Assembly: GCF_001679725.1 (NCBI RefSeq)
Contig: NZ_CP016282.1
Location: 2,294,001-2,358,000 of the forward strand
Length of the DNA: 64,000 nt
Direction of reading: 5' to 3'
Source of the DNA: Cryobacterium arcticum
Lineage (GTDB): Bacteria; Actinomycetota; Actinomycetes; Actinomycetales; Microbacteriaceae
Positions 21,467 to 29,481 of this stretch are shown here, in pieces (within the stretch, counting starts at the first letter, position 1; every line of letters begins with the position of its first letter). A program made the position numbers and the translations under genes. The notes below the pieces were generated by a model. It was not told the DNA's origin, made no database searches, and saw only the letters and a list, made by a program, of their open reading frames with translations.

Positions 21467-21777
21467 GAGCCGTACTCCTTATCTGACGAATCTGCGCAGC
21501 AGAAAACGCCCATCGGTTTGTGTCGTGATCGGATGACCACTACTCCTGGTGCCCGGCGCACGACCCGCCCGTCTTCTTGCGAAGTCAGGACCGAATGGGT
21601 GTGTTGGCCGAATGGGCACGCGTAGTCAGCGCACAAAGCGCTGCTCAGAGAACTCTAGCACCAGCCCGGCCCCGTCCGTGGACGGCTCGGCCCCTCCACA
21701 GTCGAGTTCGCCACCGCCGTGTGCACAGGTTCAGCTTTGGTGACCTGCCGTCGCCCCGCCGCGTCCAGTCTCGGTGT
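21467..21777. other. intergenic leader and promoter region between rpsB and M23 gene
   Basis: 311 bases without a gene. The 187 bases upstream of rpsB (minus) form its leader, with a candidate promoter near 21,655. The sequence upstream of the M23 gene shows no clear ribosome site (GTCTCGGTGT before ATG). No riboswitch pattern was recognised. Confidence 0.4.
21653..21658 (-). promoter_or_regulatory. possible extended -10 of the rpsB-tsf promoter
   Basis: On the minus strand TGCTAGAGT combines an extended TGN with TAGAGT, about 187 bases before the rpsB start. The -35 region is not clear. This would give a long S2 leader, consistent with autogenous control of rpsB known in other bacteria; the control itself is not visible here. 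Confidence 0.35.
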
Positions 21778-22428
21778 ATGACATCCTCCACGCTGACCCT
21801 CCCGCTCATCCGCCGCATGGGGCTGACAGTCGCGGCCGCTCTGACCCTGTTGCTCAGCCCATCCGTGCCGGAACCGGCACCCGCAGCCGCAGCCGCAGCC
21901 GCAGCCGCAGCCGCAGCCGCGCCACGGTCAGCCGCCCGCGCGCCCGAAGCTAATCCCGCTTCCGCAGCTGCAACGGCTACCGCATCCCTCGTGGTGTGGA
22001 CCTGGCCGGTCGGACCGCCGCACGATCAGCTCCGCCCCTTCGAAGCTCCGAGCAGCCGCTTTGCCGCCGGGCACCGCGGCATCGATCTGGTGGCCCAGGC
22101 CGGGTCGCCGGTGCGCGCCCCCGCCGACGGCGTCGTCTCCTTCGCCGGCACCGTGGTCGACCGGCCGGTGCTGTCGATCCAGCACGGCGACGACCTGATC
22201 TCGAGTTTCGAACCGGTCGCGGCCACCGTGGCCACGGGCGAGCGGGTGAGGGCAGGGCAGGTGGTGGGGATTGTGGCGTCGGGGGCGCACTGCTCGGATC
22301 GCTGCGTGCACTTCGGGGTGCGCCGGCACGGTCAGTACATCTCGCCCGTGCTGTTTCTCGGCGGAATCGCGCGGGCCGTCCTGCTTCCCCTGCCGCCGAC
22401 CGGCCCTGTCCCCCAGCCGCCCCGCTGA
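21778..22428 (+). CDS. secreted M23-family (LytM) metallopeptidase-like protein
   Basis: 216 residues from ATG 21778; the frame is open upstream to 21577 but without family-like sequence. A signal-peptide-like N-terminus (MTSSTLTLPLIRRMG then a hydrophobic core) leads into a polyalanine/proline stretch. A LytM domain follows from about residue 75 (WTWPVGPPHDQLRPF). The zinc ligands are visible in GHRGIDL (HxxxD) and in the HFG of CVHFGVRRHGQY. The expected second strand VRAPADGVVSFAG is present. It should act on peptidoglycan peptides outside the membrane, or as an activator if catalytically weak. The same neighbourhood next to rpsB occurs in related actinobacteria. Confidence 0.85.
   Translation: MTSSTLTLPLIRRMGLTVAAALTLLLSPSVPEPAPAAAAAAAAAAAAAPRSAARAPEANPASAAATATASLVVWTWPVGPPHDQLRPFEAPSSRFAAGHRGIDLVAQAGSPVRAPADGVVSFAGTVVDRPVLSIQHGDDLISSFEPVAATVATGERVRAGQVVGIVASGAHCSDRCVHFGVRRHGQYISPVLFLGGIARAVLLPLPPTGPVPQPPR
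21881..21920 (+). repeat. CCGCAG hexamer tract in the M23 gene
   Basis: About 6.7 perfect copies of CCGCAG encode the polyalanine run just after the signal peptide. The tract is in frame (6-base unit), so slippage would change linker length by pairs of alanines without a frameshift. Confidence 0.85.
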
Positions 22429-22452
22429 CCTGCCACCGCCTCTGCGGGTCAG
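22425..22452. terminator. possible hairpin between M23 gene and xerC
   Basis: CTGACCTGC and GCGGGTCAG form an inverted repeat with one mismatch around a 10-base loop. It spans both convergent stop codons (M23 TGA and xerC TGA). No U-tract follows, so the role is uncertain. Confidence 0.35.
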
Positions 22453-23372
22453 GCCCGGGGGTGGGCCAGGCGGTAGCTCTGCTGGAGGCGCTCCGCCGAG
22501 ACGTGGGTGTAGATCTGGGTGGTGCCGAGGCTCGCGTGACCGAGCATCTCCTGCACGGCGCGCAGGTCGGCGCCACCGTCGAGCAGGTGGGTGGCCGCTG
22601 TGTGCCGCAGGGCGTGCGGGCCGGCCGGTCCGGTACCGGGCATCGACTCGAGCAGCGCGGCGACGGTCCGGTACACCGCGCGCACTCCCAGGCGCTGCTG
22701 GTGCCGGCCGAGGAACAGCGCCGTGGTGGGCCCGGTTCCGGCCGGAGCAGTGGCAGCGGCGAGGGCCGGCCGCGCGGTGTCCAGATAGCGCAGCAGCGCC
22801 TTCTGCGCCGGCACCCCGAACGGCACGACGCGCTCCTTGCTTCCCTTACCCGTCACGCGCACGGTCAGACGGGACGGATCCACGTCTGCAATGTCCAACC
22901 CGACCAGTTCGGACACGCGCAACGCCGAGGCGTACAGCAACTCGATGACGGCCAGGTCCCGGATCGCGGCAGGGTCACCCGTGTCAGCGGCGAGCTGGAG
23001 CCGGTCAAGGAGTTCCTGCATCTGGGTGCGGTTGATCACCCGAGGCAGGGTGCGGCCGGGCTTCGGTGAGCGCAGCCGCACCGCGGGGTCGCTGGCCAGG
23101 GTGCCCTCTCGGGTCAGCCAGGCGGTGAATCCCCGAGCGGACGCGGAGCGGCGGGCGATCGTGGCGCGGGCCAGGCCTGCCTCGGTTCCGGTCCACAGCC
23201 AGTCGCGCAGTAGCTCGAGGCCGAGTTCGTGGACCTCGGTCGCCCCGCGTTCCTCGGCGAAGGTCGCCAGCCCGGCCAGGTCCGCGCCATAGGCGCGCAC
23301 GGTATTGGCGGAGAACCCCCGCTCCGTCGTGAGGTAGCGAGCGAAGGCATCGATCGCCCGGTCCAGGTTCAT
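22449..23372 (-). CDS. xerC: tyrosine recombinase XerC
   Basis: 307 residues from ATG 23372 (MNLDRAIDAFARYLTTERGFS); the open frame to 23585 lacks family similarity. With XerD it resolves chromosome dimers at dif. The N-terminal SAM-like core-binding domain (about 1-95) precedes the catalytic domain. Catalytic residues are in ALRVSELVGL (Arg), HALRHTAATHLL (His-x-x-Arg), MLGHASLGTTQIYTHV (His and the nucleophilic Tyr). Its position beside dprA and near rpsB is conserved in Microbacteriaceae-type genomes, so this is the housekeeping enzyme rather than a mobile-element integrase. Confidence 0.92.
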   Translation of the reverse strand: MNLDRAIDAFARYLTTERGFSANTVRAYGADLAGLATFAEERGATEVHELGLELLRDWLWTGTEAGLARATIARRSASARGFTAWLTREGTLASDPAVRLRSPKPGRTLPRVINRTQMQELLDRLQLAADTGDPAAIRDLAVIELLYASALRVSELVGLDIADVDPSRLTVRVTGKGSKERVVPFGVPAQKALLRYLDTARPALAAATAPAGTGPTTALFLGRHQQRLGVRAVYRTVAALLESMPGTGPAGPHALRHTAATHLLDGGADLRAVQEMLGHASLGTTQIYTHVSAERLQQSYRLAHPRA

Positions 23373-23445
23373 GCTTCCAGCATCCCCTGCCCGGACCTGG
23401 ATCGCGGCAGCGACGCGGGTATCCACGGCGGGCATCCGTTCGGGG

Positions 23446-24471
23446 TCAGATCGTGTGCCGGGAGAACGCCTCGAGGCGGTCGGGTGCGCTGAGCGCCTCC
23501 ATCCGTGCCAGGTAGGCGGGATCGAAGCGGGTGACCACGTCGAACGCGCCCAGAGGAACCGTCGAGTGCACCACCTGGTCGGCATAGACGTGCACGAGAT
23601 TGATCGACTGTCCGCCGTCCACGCCGGTGAGCTGGCGGGGCGGGGCGGCCACGTCGATCGTGTAACAGGTGGCTGCCGCGACCGAGACCGGGATCCCGGC
23701 GAACAGCCCGGTGGTGGCGTAGTGCAGGTGCCCGCCGAGGATCGCGCGCACGTCGCTGCCCGCCAGGACCTCGGCGAGGGCGGCCTGCTCGCGGAGCTCC
23801 AGGATCGTCATCAGGGGCAACGCCGTGGGCACCGGCGGGTGGTGCAGCGCGAGCAGGGAGCCGAATTCGGCGGGCTCGCTCAGCACCTCCGTCAGCCAGG
23901 CGAGCTGCCCGGCGGTGATCTCGCCGTGGTGGTACCCGGGCACCGTCGTGTCCAGCGTGATGAGTCTCAGGCCGTTGAGGTCGGCCACGGCGTCAATGGG
24001 AGCGTCGTGGGCCTCGACGCGCAGTAGCTCGGTGCGGAATGCCTGGCGCTCGTCGTGGTTGCCCATCACCCAGATCAGTTCGGCGCCCATCCTCTCGGTT
24101 GACGCCTCGACGATGTCGCGCACGCGGCGGTAGGCATCCGGTTCGCCGCGGTCGGCGATGTCCCCCGTGAAGACCAGTGCGTCGATCGGAAGGCCGGACG
24201 CCTCCAGCTGTGCCATCGCCCGGTGCACCGTGCTGTCGGTGTCGACGGCGTCGTAGAGCAGGCGTCCGGAGCCGTCGGACGCGGTGCCGAGGAAGTGGGT
24301 GTCGCTGAGGTGGGCGATGAGGTGGGTGGCGGCCGGGTACTGCCCCAGCTGCACGGCGGGACTCTCGTCGCGCTCGGTGGCGCGAGCAGACGAACGCCCG
24401 GCAGGACTCGGCCCGGGCTGCGCTGGTGCCGGCGCTGACATCTGCGCGTTCGTCGGTGTGGTGTCCGTCAT
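23446..24471 (-). CDS. CpdA-like metallophosphoesterase (cyclic nucleotide phosphodiesterase family)
   Basis: 341 residues from ATG 24471 (MTDTTPTNAQMS). After a Pro/Ala-rich N-terminus the calcineurin-like motifs follow in order: HLSDTHFLG, VFTGDIADRGEPDAY, VMGNHDERQAF, LALHHPPVP and ILGGHLHYATTG. All metal ligands appear intact. Proteins of this layout hydrolyse 3',5'-cAMP or other phosphodiesters. The exact substrate is not decided. It lies between xerC and the truncated dprA on the same strand. Confidence 0.85.
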   Translation of the reverse strand: MTDTTPTNAQMSAPAPAQPGPSPAGRSSARATERDESPAVQLGQYPAATHLIAHLSDTHFLGTASDGSGRLLYDAVDTDSTVHRAMAQLEASGLPIDALVFTGDIADRGEPDAYRRVRDIVEASTERMGAELIWVMGNHDERQAFRTELLRVEAHDAPIDAVADLNGLRLITLDTTVPGYHHGEITAGQLAWLTEVLSEPAEFGSLLALHHPPVPTALPLMTILELREQAALAEVLAGSDVRAILGGHLHYATTGLFAGIPVSVAAATCYTIDVAAPPRQLTGVDGGQSINLVHVYADQVVHSTVPLGAFDVVTRFDPAYLARMEALSAPDRLEAFSRHTI

Positions 24472-24730
24472 CGGCTGGCCCCTCGCCCTCTCGGCTGACC
24501 CGGCGCGTGGTGCGCCACGGTCTCTCCCCATCACCCTAAACGCCCCCACCGACCTCCCCCGGCAGCCGCACGCGCAGCCGCGCCCGCCGCCGCACCCGCA
24601 ACTGGTCCCGCAACTGGTCCCGGTGCGGACATCCGGTCCCGGTGCGACGGCGCCACCTGTCCGGATGGGGAGCAGTTGGCAGACGGGGCGCTGCGGGGAG
24701 GTGACGCAGGGGCCGGGAACGCAAGCCCGC
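24472..24730. other. short intergenic region before the dprA fragment
   Basis: 259 bases without a gene. A 12-base direct repeat (CAACTGGTCCCG) occurs twice in tandem at about 24,600-24,625 within a proline-like GC-rich stretch. No promoter for the phosphodiesterase gene was identified. Confidence 0.3.
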
Positions 24731-25144
24731 TCAGGTGACCCGCACCCAGCCGGTAGCGCGCTCCCGCACGGATCCCTCCAGATCGAGGGTGCCGAGGGCG
24801 CCGAGCACCGCGGCCGTCGAGAGCCCGGACCGCCGGGCGACCTCGGCCGGCACGCGTGGCGCCCGCACGCTCAGGGCGTCGAAGACCCGGATCTGATCGC
24901 TCGTGCGCTCCCGCGGCCCGGCACCGCCCACAGCTCCGCCCGCGCCGGGCAGGTCGAGCTCGGGGTCGACCCCCACTCCGATCAGCTCGGCCATCTCGGC
25001 GGCCGTGGTCACGCAGATGGCGTCGTAGTCGCGCAGCAGCCGGTGACAGCCGGCCGAGGTGGGCGAGGTGACGGGTCCGGGGACGGCTCCCAGCGGGCGC
25101 CCGAGGGCGGCCGCGTGCCCCGCCAGGCTGTTTAGGGATAGCCT
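24731..25144 (-). pseudogene. dprA: DNA-processing protein DprA, C-terminal fragment cut by the island
   Basis: The minus frame is open from a TAG at 25145-25147 to the stop at 24731, 137 residues. It starts in SLNSLAGHAAALGRPLG, continues AVPGPVTSPTSAGCHRLL and DYDAICVTTAAEMAELIG, and ends with the DprA winged-helix region (DALSVRAPRVPAEVARRSG). These are the last part of the Rossmann fold and the DprA_WH domain. The first two thirds of DprA, with the N-terminal SAM region and the start, are missing. The break coincides with the serine integrase gene on the other strand, so integration is the likely cause. DprA normally loads RecA on incoming single-stranded DNA, so that function is probably lost here. 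Confidence 0.85.
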
Positions 25145-25150
25145 CTAGCC
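25120..25150. other. putative attachment-site junction of the island (within dprA)
   Basis: dprA homology runs to about 25,138 (codons for SLNSLAGH), and the integrase start codon is at 25,151. The crossover for a large serine integrase must lie about here. The core cannot be set exactly without the empty site. No second copy of this sequence was noticed in the window. Confidence 0.6.
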
Positions 25151-26650
25151 ATGGCAACAACTGGTCAAGCAAGCTGCGTCATCTACGTTCGAATGTCGCA
25201 GGATCGTAGCGGCGAAGAATTGGGTGTCGAGCGGCACGAAAAAGATTGCCAGCAACTCGCGAAGAAGCTCAACTTGACGGTCGATCACGTCTATAGCGAC
25301 AACGACCAGAGTGCGACCAACGGCAAGCGGCGCCCAGAGTTCGAGGCAATGCTGGCGGCAAAACCGAGGGTAATTATTGCCTGGCATCAAGACCGACTGC
25401 TGCGACTCACGAAAGACCTTGAGCGAGTCATGGACGTGGGCAGCAAGGTCTACTTTGTCACCTCGGCCGAGAACGGTCTTGACCTATTGTCGCCAGCTGG
25501 CCGAGCGGTTGCCCGCACCCTCGCTGCCTGGGCCCAGTATGAAGGTGAGCAGAAGCGCCTGCGCCAACTGTCCAAGAACGTGCAGCTCGCCGGCCATGGT
25601 CACTGGCAGTTCAGTCTCCGGCCCTTTGGCTACGAGAGGACTGGCGGAAAGATCGTGCAGGTGCCGGCGGAGGCCGCGGTCATCCAGGAGGGGTACGAAA
25701 GAGTACTCAAGGGTGCGAGCTACCGTCAGCTCGCAGTTGACTGGAATAGCCGTGGCATCAAACCCCTGCTCGGTCAGCAGTGGCAAGGCTCCCGCGTCCA
25801 GCGTCTACTCGAGAACTCGCACTATGGCGGCGTCCCTACCTACAAGGGTCAAGAGGTCGACCTGGACGAGGGTAAGGCCATTCAATGGACGCCAATCCTT
25901 ACCCCGAGACAGTGGAAGGACTTTCGTGAGCTGAAGATGAATCGCAAGCGGAAGCGCTCGTGGGCGGTGACACCCAAGCACCTCATGAGTGGGATGCTGA
26001 CATGCGGTGTCTGCGGCGGCCAGATGTTTAGCCATGCCCAGGACGTGACGACTCGAAACAATACCCTGAACGCGAGAGGGAACCCCGTCCGGGTGCCGGC
26101 CCTTCGCGAGGACGGTACGCGGCTGAAAAGGACCACCTACGTCTGCGTCGACAAGCATTGCGCGTCCATTCGGGGTGAGTACGTCGATGCCCTCGTGAGA
26201 GCGGTCGTCTTGAAGAAGCTGGCAGACGAACGAGTCACGATGGCTTTGCGGCCCAACGATGAGGCCACCCCGTTGCAGGACGAGGTCGCCGATCTGCAGC
26301 GGCGTCGTGACGATGTCACTGACCTTGTCGGCGAGGGGATTATGGACAAAGCGAAGGCACGGGAAAAGCTCGCGGACCTGACCGAGAAAATCGGGCGAAC
26401 CCAGGCGCGCCTCGCCGCAATCAGGGCGGAGTCGCCCCTGAGCGACATCCGGCTTGCTGAGTCCATTCCGGAACGTTGGGATGCACTGGAGGTGTTGGAA
26501 AGGCGCAGGATTATCGCAGACCTAGGACTGCGATTGACCATCAATCCGGCCGCCAAAGGTGCACGCGGCATCGATCCAGACACTGACACTAAGTACACCG
26601 AGCGCGCATGGGCGTTACGGCGTATCCAATGGGTCATTCCTGAGGATTGA
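25151..26650 (+). CDS. large serine recombinase (island integrase)
   Basis: 499 residues. The resolvase-type catalytic domain (1 to about 150) has the nucleophile in YVRMSQDRSG (Ser16), then ERHEKDCQQLAKKL and VIIAWHQDRLLR. A recombinase domain follows (LRPFGYERTGGKIVQVPAEAAVI, NSRGIKPLLGQQWQGSRVQRLL). A zinc ribbon comes next (C285, C288 and a second pair near 332-337), then a coiled-coil segment (LQRRRDDVTDLVGEGIMDKAKA) as in phage integrases. It reads away from the dprA junction into the island. The ATG is about 10 bases from the junction and has no Shine-Dalgarno, so its promoter may lie across the circularised attP. Confidence 0.93.
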   Translation: MATTGQASCVIYVRMSQDRSGEELGVERHEKDCQQLAKKLNLTVDHVYSDNDQSATNGKRRPEFEAMLAAKPRVIIAWHQDRLLRLTKDLERVMDVGSKVYFVTSAENGLDLLSPAGRAVARTLAAWAQYEGEQKRLRQLSKNVQLAGHGHWQFSLRPFGYERTGGKIVQVPAEAAVIQEGYERVLKGASYRQLAVDWNSRGIKPLLGQQWQGSRVQRLLENSHYGGVPTYKGQEVDLDEGKAIQWTPILTPRQWKDFRELKMNRKRKRSWAVTPKHLMSGMLTCGVCGGQMFSHAQDVTTRNNTLNARGNPVRVPALREDGTRLKRTTYVCVDKHCASIRGEYVDALVRAVVLKKLADERVTMALRPNDEATPLQDEVADLQRRRDDVTDLVGEGIMDKAKAREKLADLTEKIGRTQARLAAIRAESPLSDIRLAESIPERWDALEVLERRRIIADLGLRLTINPAAKGARGIDPDTDTKYTERAWALRRIQWVIPED

Positions 26651-27085
26651 GCCTCGAGCCAAACGACGATGGCTTCTTGCGCTCACTCGCAAGGCACCAA
26701 AGCACTTCGATCGCTGACGTCGCAGACAGAACGCCTGCAACGCGGCAGTGATGGGGCGCGCGCACTCGTTGCCGGGGGCCGATGCATGCCATCAGTAATT
26801 CTCGCCGTGTCCGTGAAGCCGCCGGCCGACACGTTCATCATTCAGCAGCACAGACCTTCAAAATATGCTGGTATATCAGCATTTGACATCCTAGGCATGC
26901 GTAAGTATGTTCGAGATGGCCCGAATAACATAAGGGCAGAGAACACCCTCGAAGTGCACTAGAAATCATCACCTCGACGTTCGATTTACGAGTGGACGAG
27001 CACCGTCGGTGCACGACCGCCAAGCAACCGCTAATAGGTTCGGCGACTCGGTCCCTTGAAAGTAACCAAACTTTTGAGGTTGACT
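26651..27085. other. intergenic region between integrase and excisionase-like gene
   Basis: 435 bases. A small frame at 26669-26962 exists but has no family-like sequence or ribosome site. The stretch 26,860-26,960 is notably AT-rich (AAAATATGCTGGTATATCAGC), including TGCTGGTATATCAGCA, an interrupted dyad that could be an operator or recombination-accessory site. Confidence 0.4.
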
Positions 27086-27436
27086 ATGCCCCCCACAATC
27101 ACCAACATGCGGCCCGCCGTGTACACCGACATTCGTCTCGACCTTGCAGAGGCTTCCGAGATGCGCAACGAACGCGGCGAACGCCGGTTCGGATCGATGT
27201 ACACCATCCGACGACGGGTGAAGGACGGCACGCTCCCCTACGAGCGCGTCGGAATCAAGTACTACGTGCGCCTGTCCGCACTCGAAGCGCTGGAGTGCAT
27301 GAATGTCTCCACCGACCGGGCCACAGCCGCAATCGCTGAGTTGGAGATCGCAGCCAATCGTGTGCTTGCGTTCAGCGGCCCGCTCTCCGACGAGCAGTGC
27401 GACCGCATCGCTGCACGTCTTAAGGGGGCCGCGTGA
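27086..27436 (+). CDS. excisionase-like / MerR-type HTH DNA-binding protein
   Basis: 116 residues from ATG 27086, preceded by TTGAGGTTGACT (GAGG at good spacing). A TTG at 27056 is also in frame. The segment FGSMYTIRRRVKDGTLPYERVGIKYYVRLSALEAL (about residues 35-70) is a winged-HTH of the excisionase/helix-turn-helix-17 type. Such genes commonly sit beside integrases and help choose excision. The C-terminal about 45 residues (FSGPLSDEQCDRIAARLKGAA) are helical. The stop TGA overlaps the next possible ATG by one base. Confidence 0.75.
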   Translation: MPPTITNMRPAVYTDIRLDLAEASEMRNERGERRFGSMYTIRRRVKDGTLPYERVGIKYYVRLSALEALECMNVSTDRATAAIAELEIAANRVLAFSGPLSDEQCDRIAARLKGAA

Positions 27437-27528
27437 TGACCGAGAAGAGTGAGCTCCGCCATATCGGCCGCAGGATCACCTGCATGGATGCGCGGCTCCC
27501 CGAGGACCTGATTGGTGGCCTTCGATGA
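27436..27528 (+). CDS. possible coupled micro-ORF (30 aa)
   Basis: TGATG overlap with the excisionase-like gene suggests coupled translation. The 30-residue product is basic (MTEKSELRHIGRRITCMDAR). No family is recognised and the length makes chance likely. It could also be the start of a decayed gene. Confidence 0.25.
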   Translation: MTEKSELRHIGRRITCMDARLPEDLIGGLR

Positions 27529-27689
27529 TCTCCGCAGTGGGCGCAAGGCGTTCGCTGGACGTCTGGCGGGCCTATGGCGCGCATGAATGTCCGCAAGCCT
27601 TCGGCCCGCGGCGTTGCTCGCTGGTGGTGATGAACTGCATTGACACCGGGGTGTTTGAGGTCTTCCTCTCTCAACCGGTGAAGTACTAG
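27525..27689 (+). CDS. possible coupled micro-ORF (54 aa)
   Basis: It starts in an ATGA overlap with the preceding micro-ORF. The 54-residue product begins MISAVGARRSLDVWRAYGA and ends DTGVFEVFLSQPVKY. The composition is plausible for a protein, but there is no recognised family. Support is only the chain of overlapping start and stop codons from 27,086. Confidence 0.3.
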   Translation: MISAVGARRSLDVWRAYGAHECPQAFGPRRCSLVVMNCIDTGVFEVFLSQPVKY

Positions 27690-27728
27690 GACGTGGGACG
27701 CATCTGGGACCTGCTCTGAACCAGGATC

Positions 27729-28031
27729 TCAAACGCTTTCCCGCTTACCAGAGCGAGTTCCTACGTTCGGCCGCGCGCAGAGGGCGTGGCCGCCCCGTTT
27801 GAGGAAACCGTCGTACAACGGCCGGTTGCAAACCCTGCACGATGGGTTCGACGTCCGGTGTATCGTGGGGCTCTCGTCCCGCGCTGTGCGTTCCATCAGT
27901 AAGGTTCTCTGGCGCAGAGCGTCTTGGTGTACCCACTCATTCCTGCGTTTAACTTCGGCCAGATTATTCGTCTGAAACTCTTCGAGTAGATCGCTCGTCA
28001 GGCCTGATCCCGCCAGGCGAAAGTGCCCCAT
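27729..28031 (-). CDS. hypothetical protein with Cys motifs
   Basis: 100 residues. The C-terminal part CRVCNRPLYDGFLKRGGHALC has a CxxC and a following Cys that could be half of a zinc site. The N-terminus (SGLTSDLLEEFQTNNLAEVKRRNEW) is helical. It lies 16 bases downstream of another small minus-strand frame. No family recognised and no strong ribosome site. Confidence 0.4.
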   Translation of the reverse strand: MGHFRLAGSGLTSDLLEEFQTNNLAEVKRRNEWVHQDALRQRTLLMERTARDESPTIHRTSNPSCRVCNRPLYDGFLKRGGHALCARPNVGTRSGKRESV

Positions 28032-28047
28032 TGAAGTTCAGAGCGAG

Positions 28048-28326
28048 TCAGCCGGAGCCCGGAATGTCTACTGTGGCGCGAGCTGTGTCGCCTTCAGCAC
28101 CATGCCCTCTCGAGACTGCGGTCCCGAGCTGCTGGGTATATGGGTTGAGCCAAAGGAGCGGTAGTCCGCTCGCGACAACAGCTTCGTGCGTCGGCGAAAG
28201 CCTCACCTCGTTCCAATCCTCATTGTCCACGTTGACCTGCGTACCAGCGGACACCGCTCTTTCCCGAATCATGGCTCCCAATTCCCGCGTAGTCTCAAGA
28301 TGCCTATCGATGTCGCTACATGACAA
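28048..28326 (-). CDS. hypothetical protein (TTG start)
   Basis: 92 residues starting at TTG 28326 (LSCSDIDRHLETTRELGAM). Helical N-terminus; no motif recognised. It is divergent from the gene at 28,358 with a 31-base gap and just upstream of the Cys-motif gene on the same strand. Confidence 0.35.
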   Translation of the reverse strand: MSCSDIDRHLETTRELGAMIRERAVSAGTQVNVDNEDWNEVRLSPTHEAVVASGLPLLWLNPYTQQLGTAVSRGHGAEGDTARATVDIPGSG

Positions 28327-28357
28327 GACGTAGAGGCACCCCTGCTAGCCTCCTAGC

Positions 28358-28636
28358 GTGGAAAAGACAACTCGGGAAGTGCTTCTTGAACGCCTGACGG
28401 TTGTGCGGGCGCTCCTCGCGGCTCGAACGAAGATCGGGGCCACCATGGCAATTGTCATGGACTCTGACACCGCCGAAGCCGCCGTGACGGGCATCGCTGA
28501 GTTACTCGAAACCACTGACACGGCGGCGCGGGTTGTCTTCAACACTCCGATCCGGGTGTATCAGATGCATCCAGTCGATTTGCTAAGCATCGAAGCGAAC
28601 GAGTTGGTGGTGGCCCTCGACCACGCTCAGGACTGA
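28358..28636 (+). CDS. hypothetical protein
   Basis: 92 residues from GTG 28358. The sequence is protein-like (TREVLLERLTVVRALLAARTK, then TAEAAVTGIAELLETTDTAA), mostly helical, no TM. No family recognised. There is no clear ribosome site, so it may be leaderless. Its last ten bases overlap the end of the secreted-protein gene on the other strand. Confidence 0.5.
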   Translation: MEKTTREVLLERLTVVRALLAARTKIGATMAIVMDSDTAEAAVTGIAELLETTDTAARVVFNTPIRVYQMHPVDLLSIEANELVVALDHAQD

Positions 28637-29481
28637 TACCGGGCGTGTGTGGGGCTTGCAAAGATCTTGTAGCTGTAGCTGTTCCACAGCCGTGAGAACT
28701 GTGCGCCGACCGGATCTCCCTGGACGGTAAAGGCAACACGCCATTCGAGGTGGTACTGGGTGCCCACTGCGCTCCCCTGCTGGAAGTTTGCAAAGTTGAT
28801 TTGCTTCGCTGTTCCCGGGTACGACCCGAGGCTGCAGTTAGCCCAATCGTACAAAGGCTGATCGAAAGGCGCTATCTCGTAGTACGTCGTGCACTTGCTC
28901 TCCTGGAACGAGACCGCCGATCCTTGATACGTGTACACGCTTCCGGCAAGACTCACCCCGTCGGTGGAATAGTAAAAGAGCTCCTGCCACAGATTGAAGT
29001 TAGTGCGACCGATCGCGGTGCAGTTCGAAACGCTCGTGCAATAGCCATAAGCGACGTCCACGTACAACTCCCAGTTCACGTCTCCTGAGAGCTGACCGTC
29101 AGAGTATTTCGTGCCCAGCGGCCGCATGACCCCGTCGCTGCTCATCTTTTCGGCTGCCGCGCCAGCCGTCCCAGAATCAGGCGCGTCAAGCACTTCTTGC
29201 AATGACTGGGTCGTTTCGGTACTGACACTGCCAGACAGGTTTTCCAGGAATTCCCCAGCACGTTCGTCGTCACCATTGAGCGCCAAGGCTCGTATGCCCT
29301 CGGTGAGAGGATCTTCGCTTTCGCTGGCCACGAATGTGATGCACTCGGCGTCTTTGAACATGTCAGGGGTGCAGACCGCGGACTCATCCGCGGACGCAGA
29401 AGTGCTCCCTCCGAACGCCACGAACGCAATTGCCATCACTCCAGCACTTGTCGCGACCATCCGCTTTGAAAATCGTTTCAT
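28627..29481 (-). CDS. secreted protein of unknown function
   Basis: 284 residues. A clear signal peptide (MKRFSKRMVATSAGVMAIAF, then AFGGSTSASA) suggests Sec export. The mature protein has an acidic helical region (about 40-110) and a Tyr/Asn-rich, probably beta-sheet C-terminal domain (about 125-275). That domain holds several Cys pairs (YGYCTSVSNC, ESKCTTYYE, ANCSLGSY). GGGGGGAAT precedes the ATG. No family recognised. The lack of a lipobox indicates free secretion. Confidence 0.75.
   Translation of the reverse strand: MKRFSKRMVATSAGVMAIAFVAFGGSTSASADESAVCTPDMFKDAECITFVASESEDPLTEGIRALALNGDDERAGEFLENLSGSVSTETTQSLQEVLDAPDSGTAGAAAEKMSSDGVMRPLGTKYSDGQLSGDVNWELYVDVAYGYCTSVSNCTAIGRTNFNLWQELFYYSTDGVSLAGSVYTYQGSAVSFQESKCTTYYEIAPFDQPLYDWANCSLGSYPGTAKQINFANFQQGSAVGTQYHLEWRVAFTVQGDPVGAQFSRLWNSYSYKIFASPTHARYQS

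Noticed and set aside
21881..21920. CCGCAG tract as a phase-variation switch
   Set aside because: The unit is six bases, so slippage keeps the reading frame and would only alter the alanine linker.
22449..23372. XerC as the island's integrase
   Set aside because: It is separated from the island by the phosphodiesterase gene and sits in the conserved chromosomal order; the serine recombinase at the dprA junction explains the integration.
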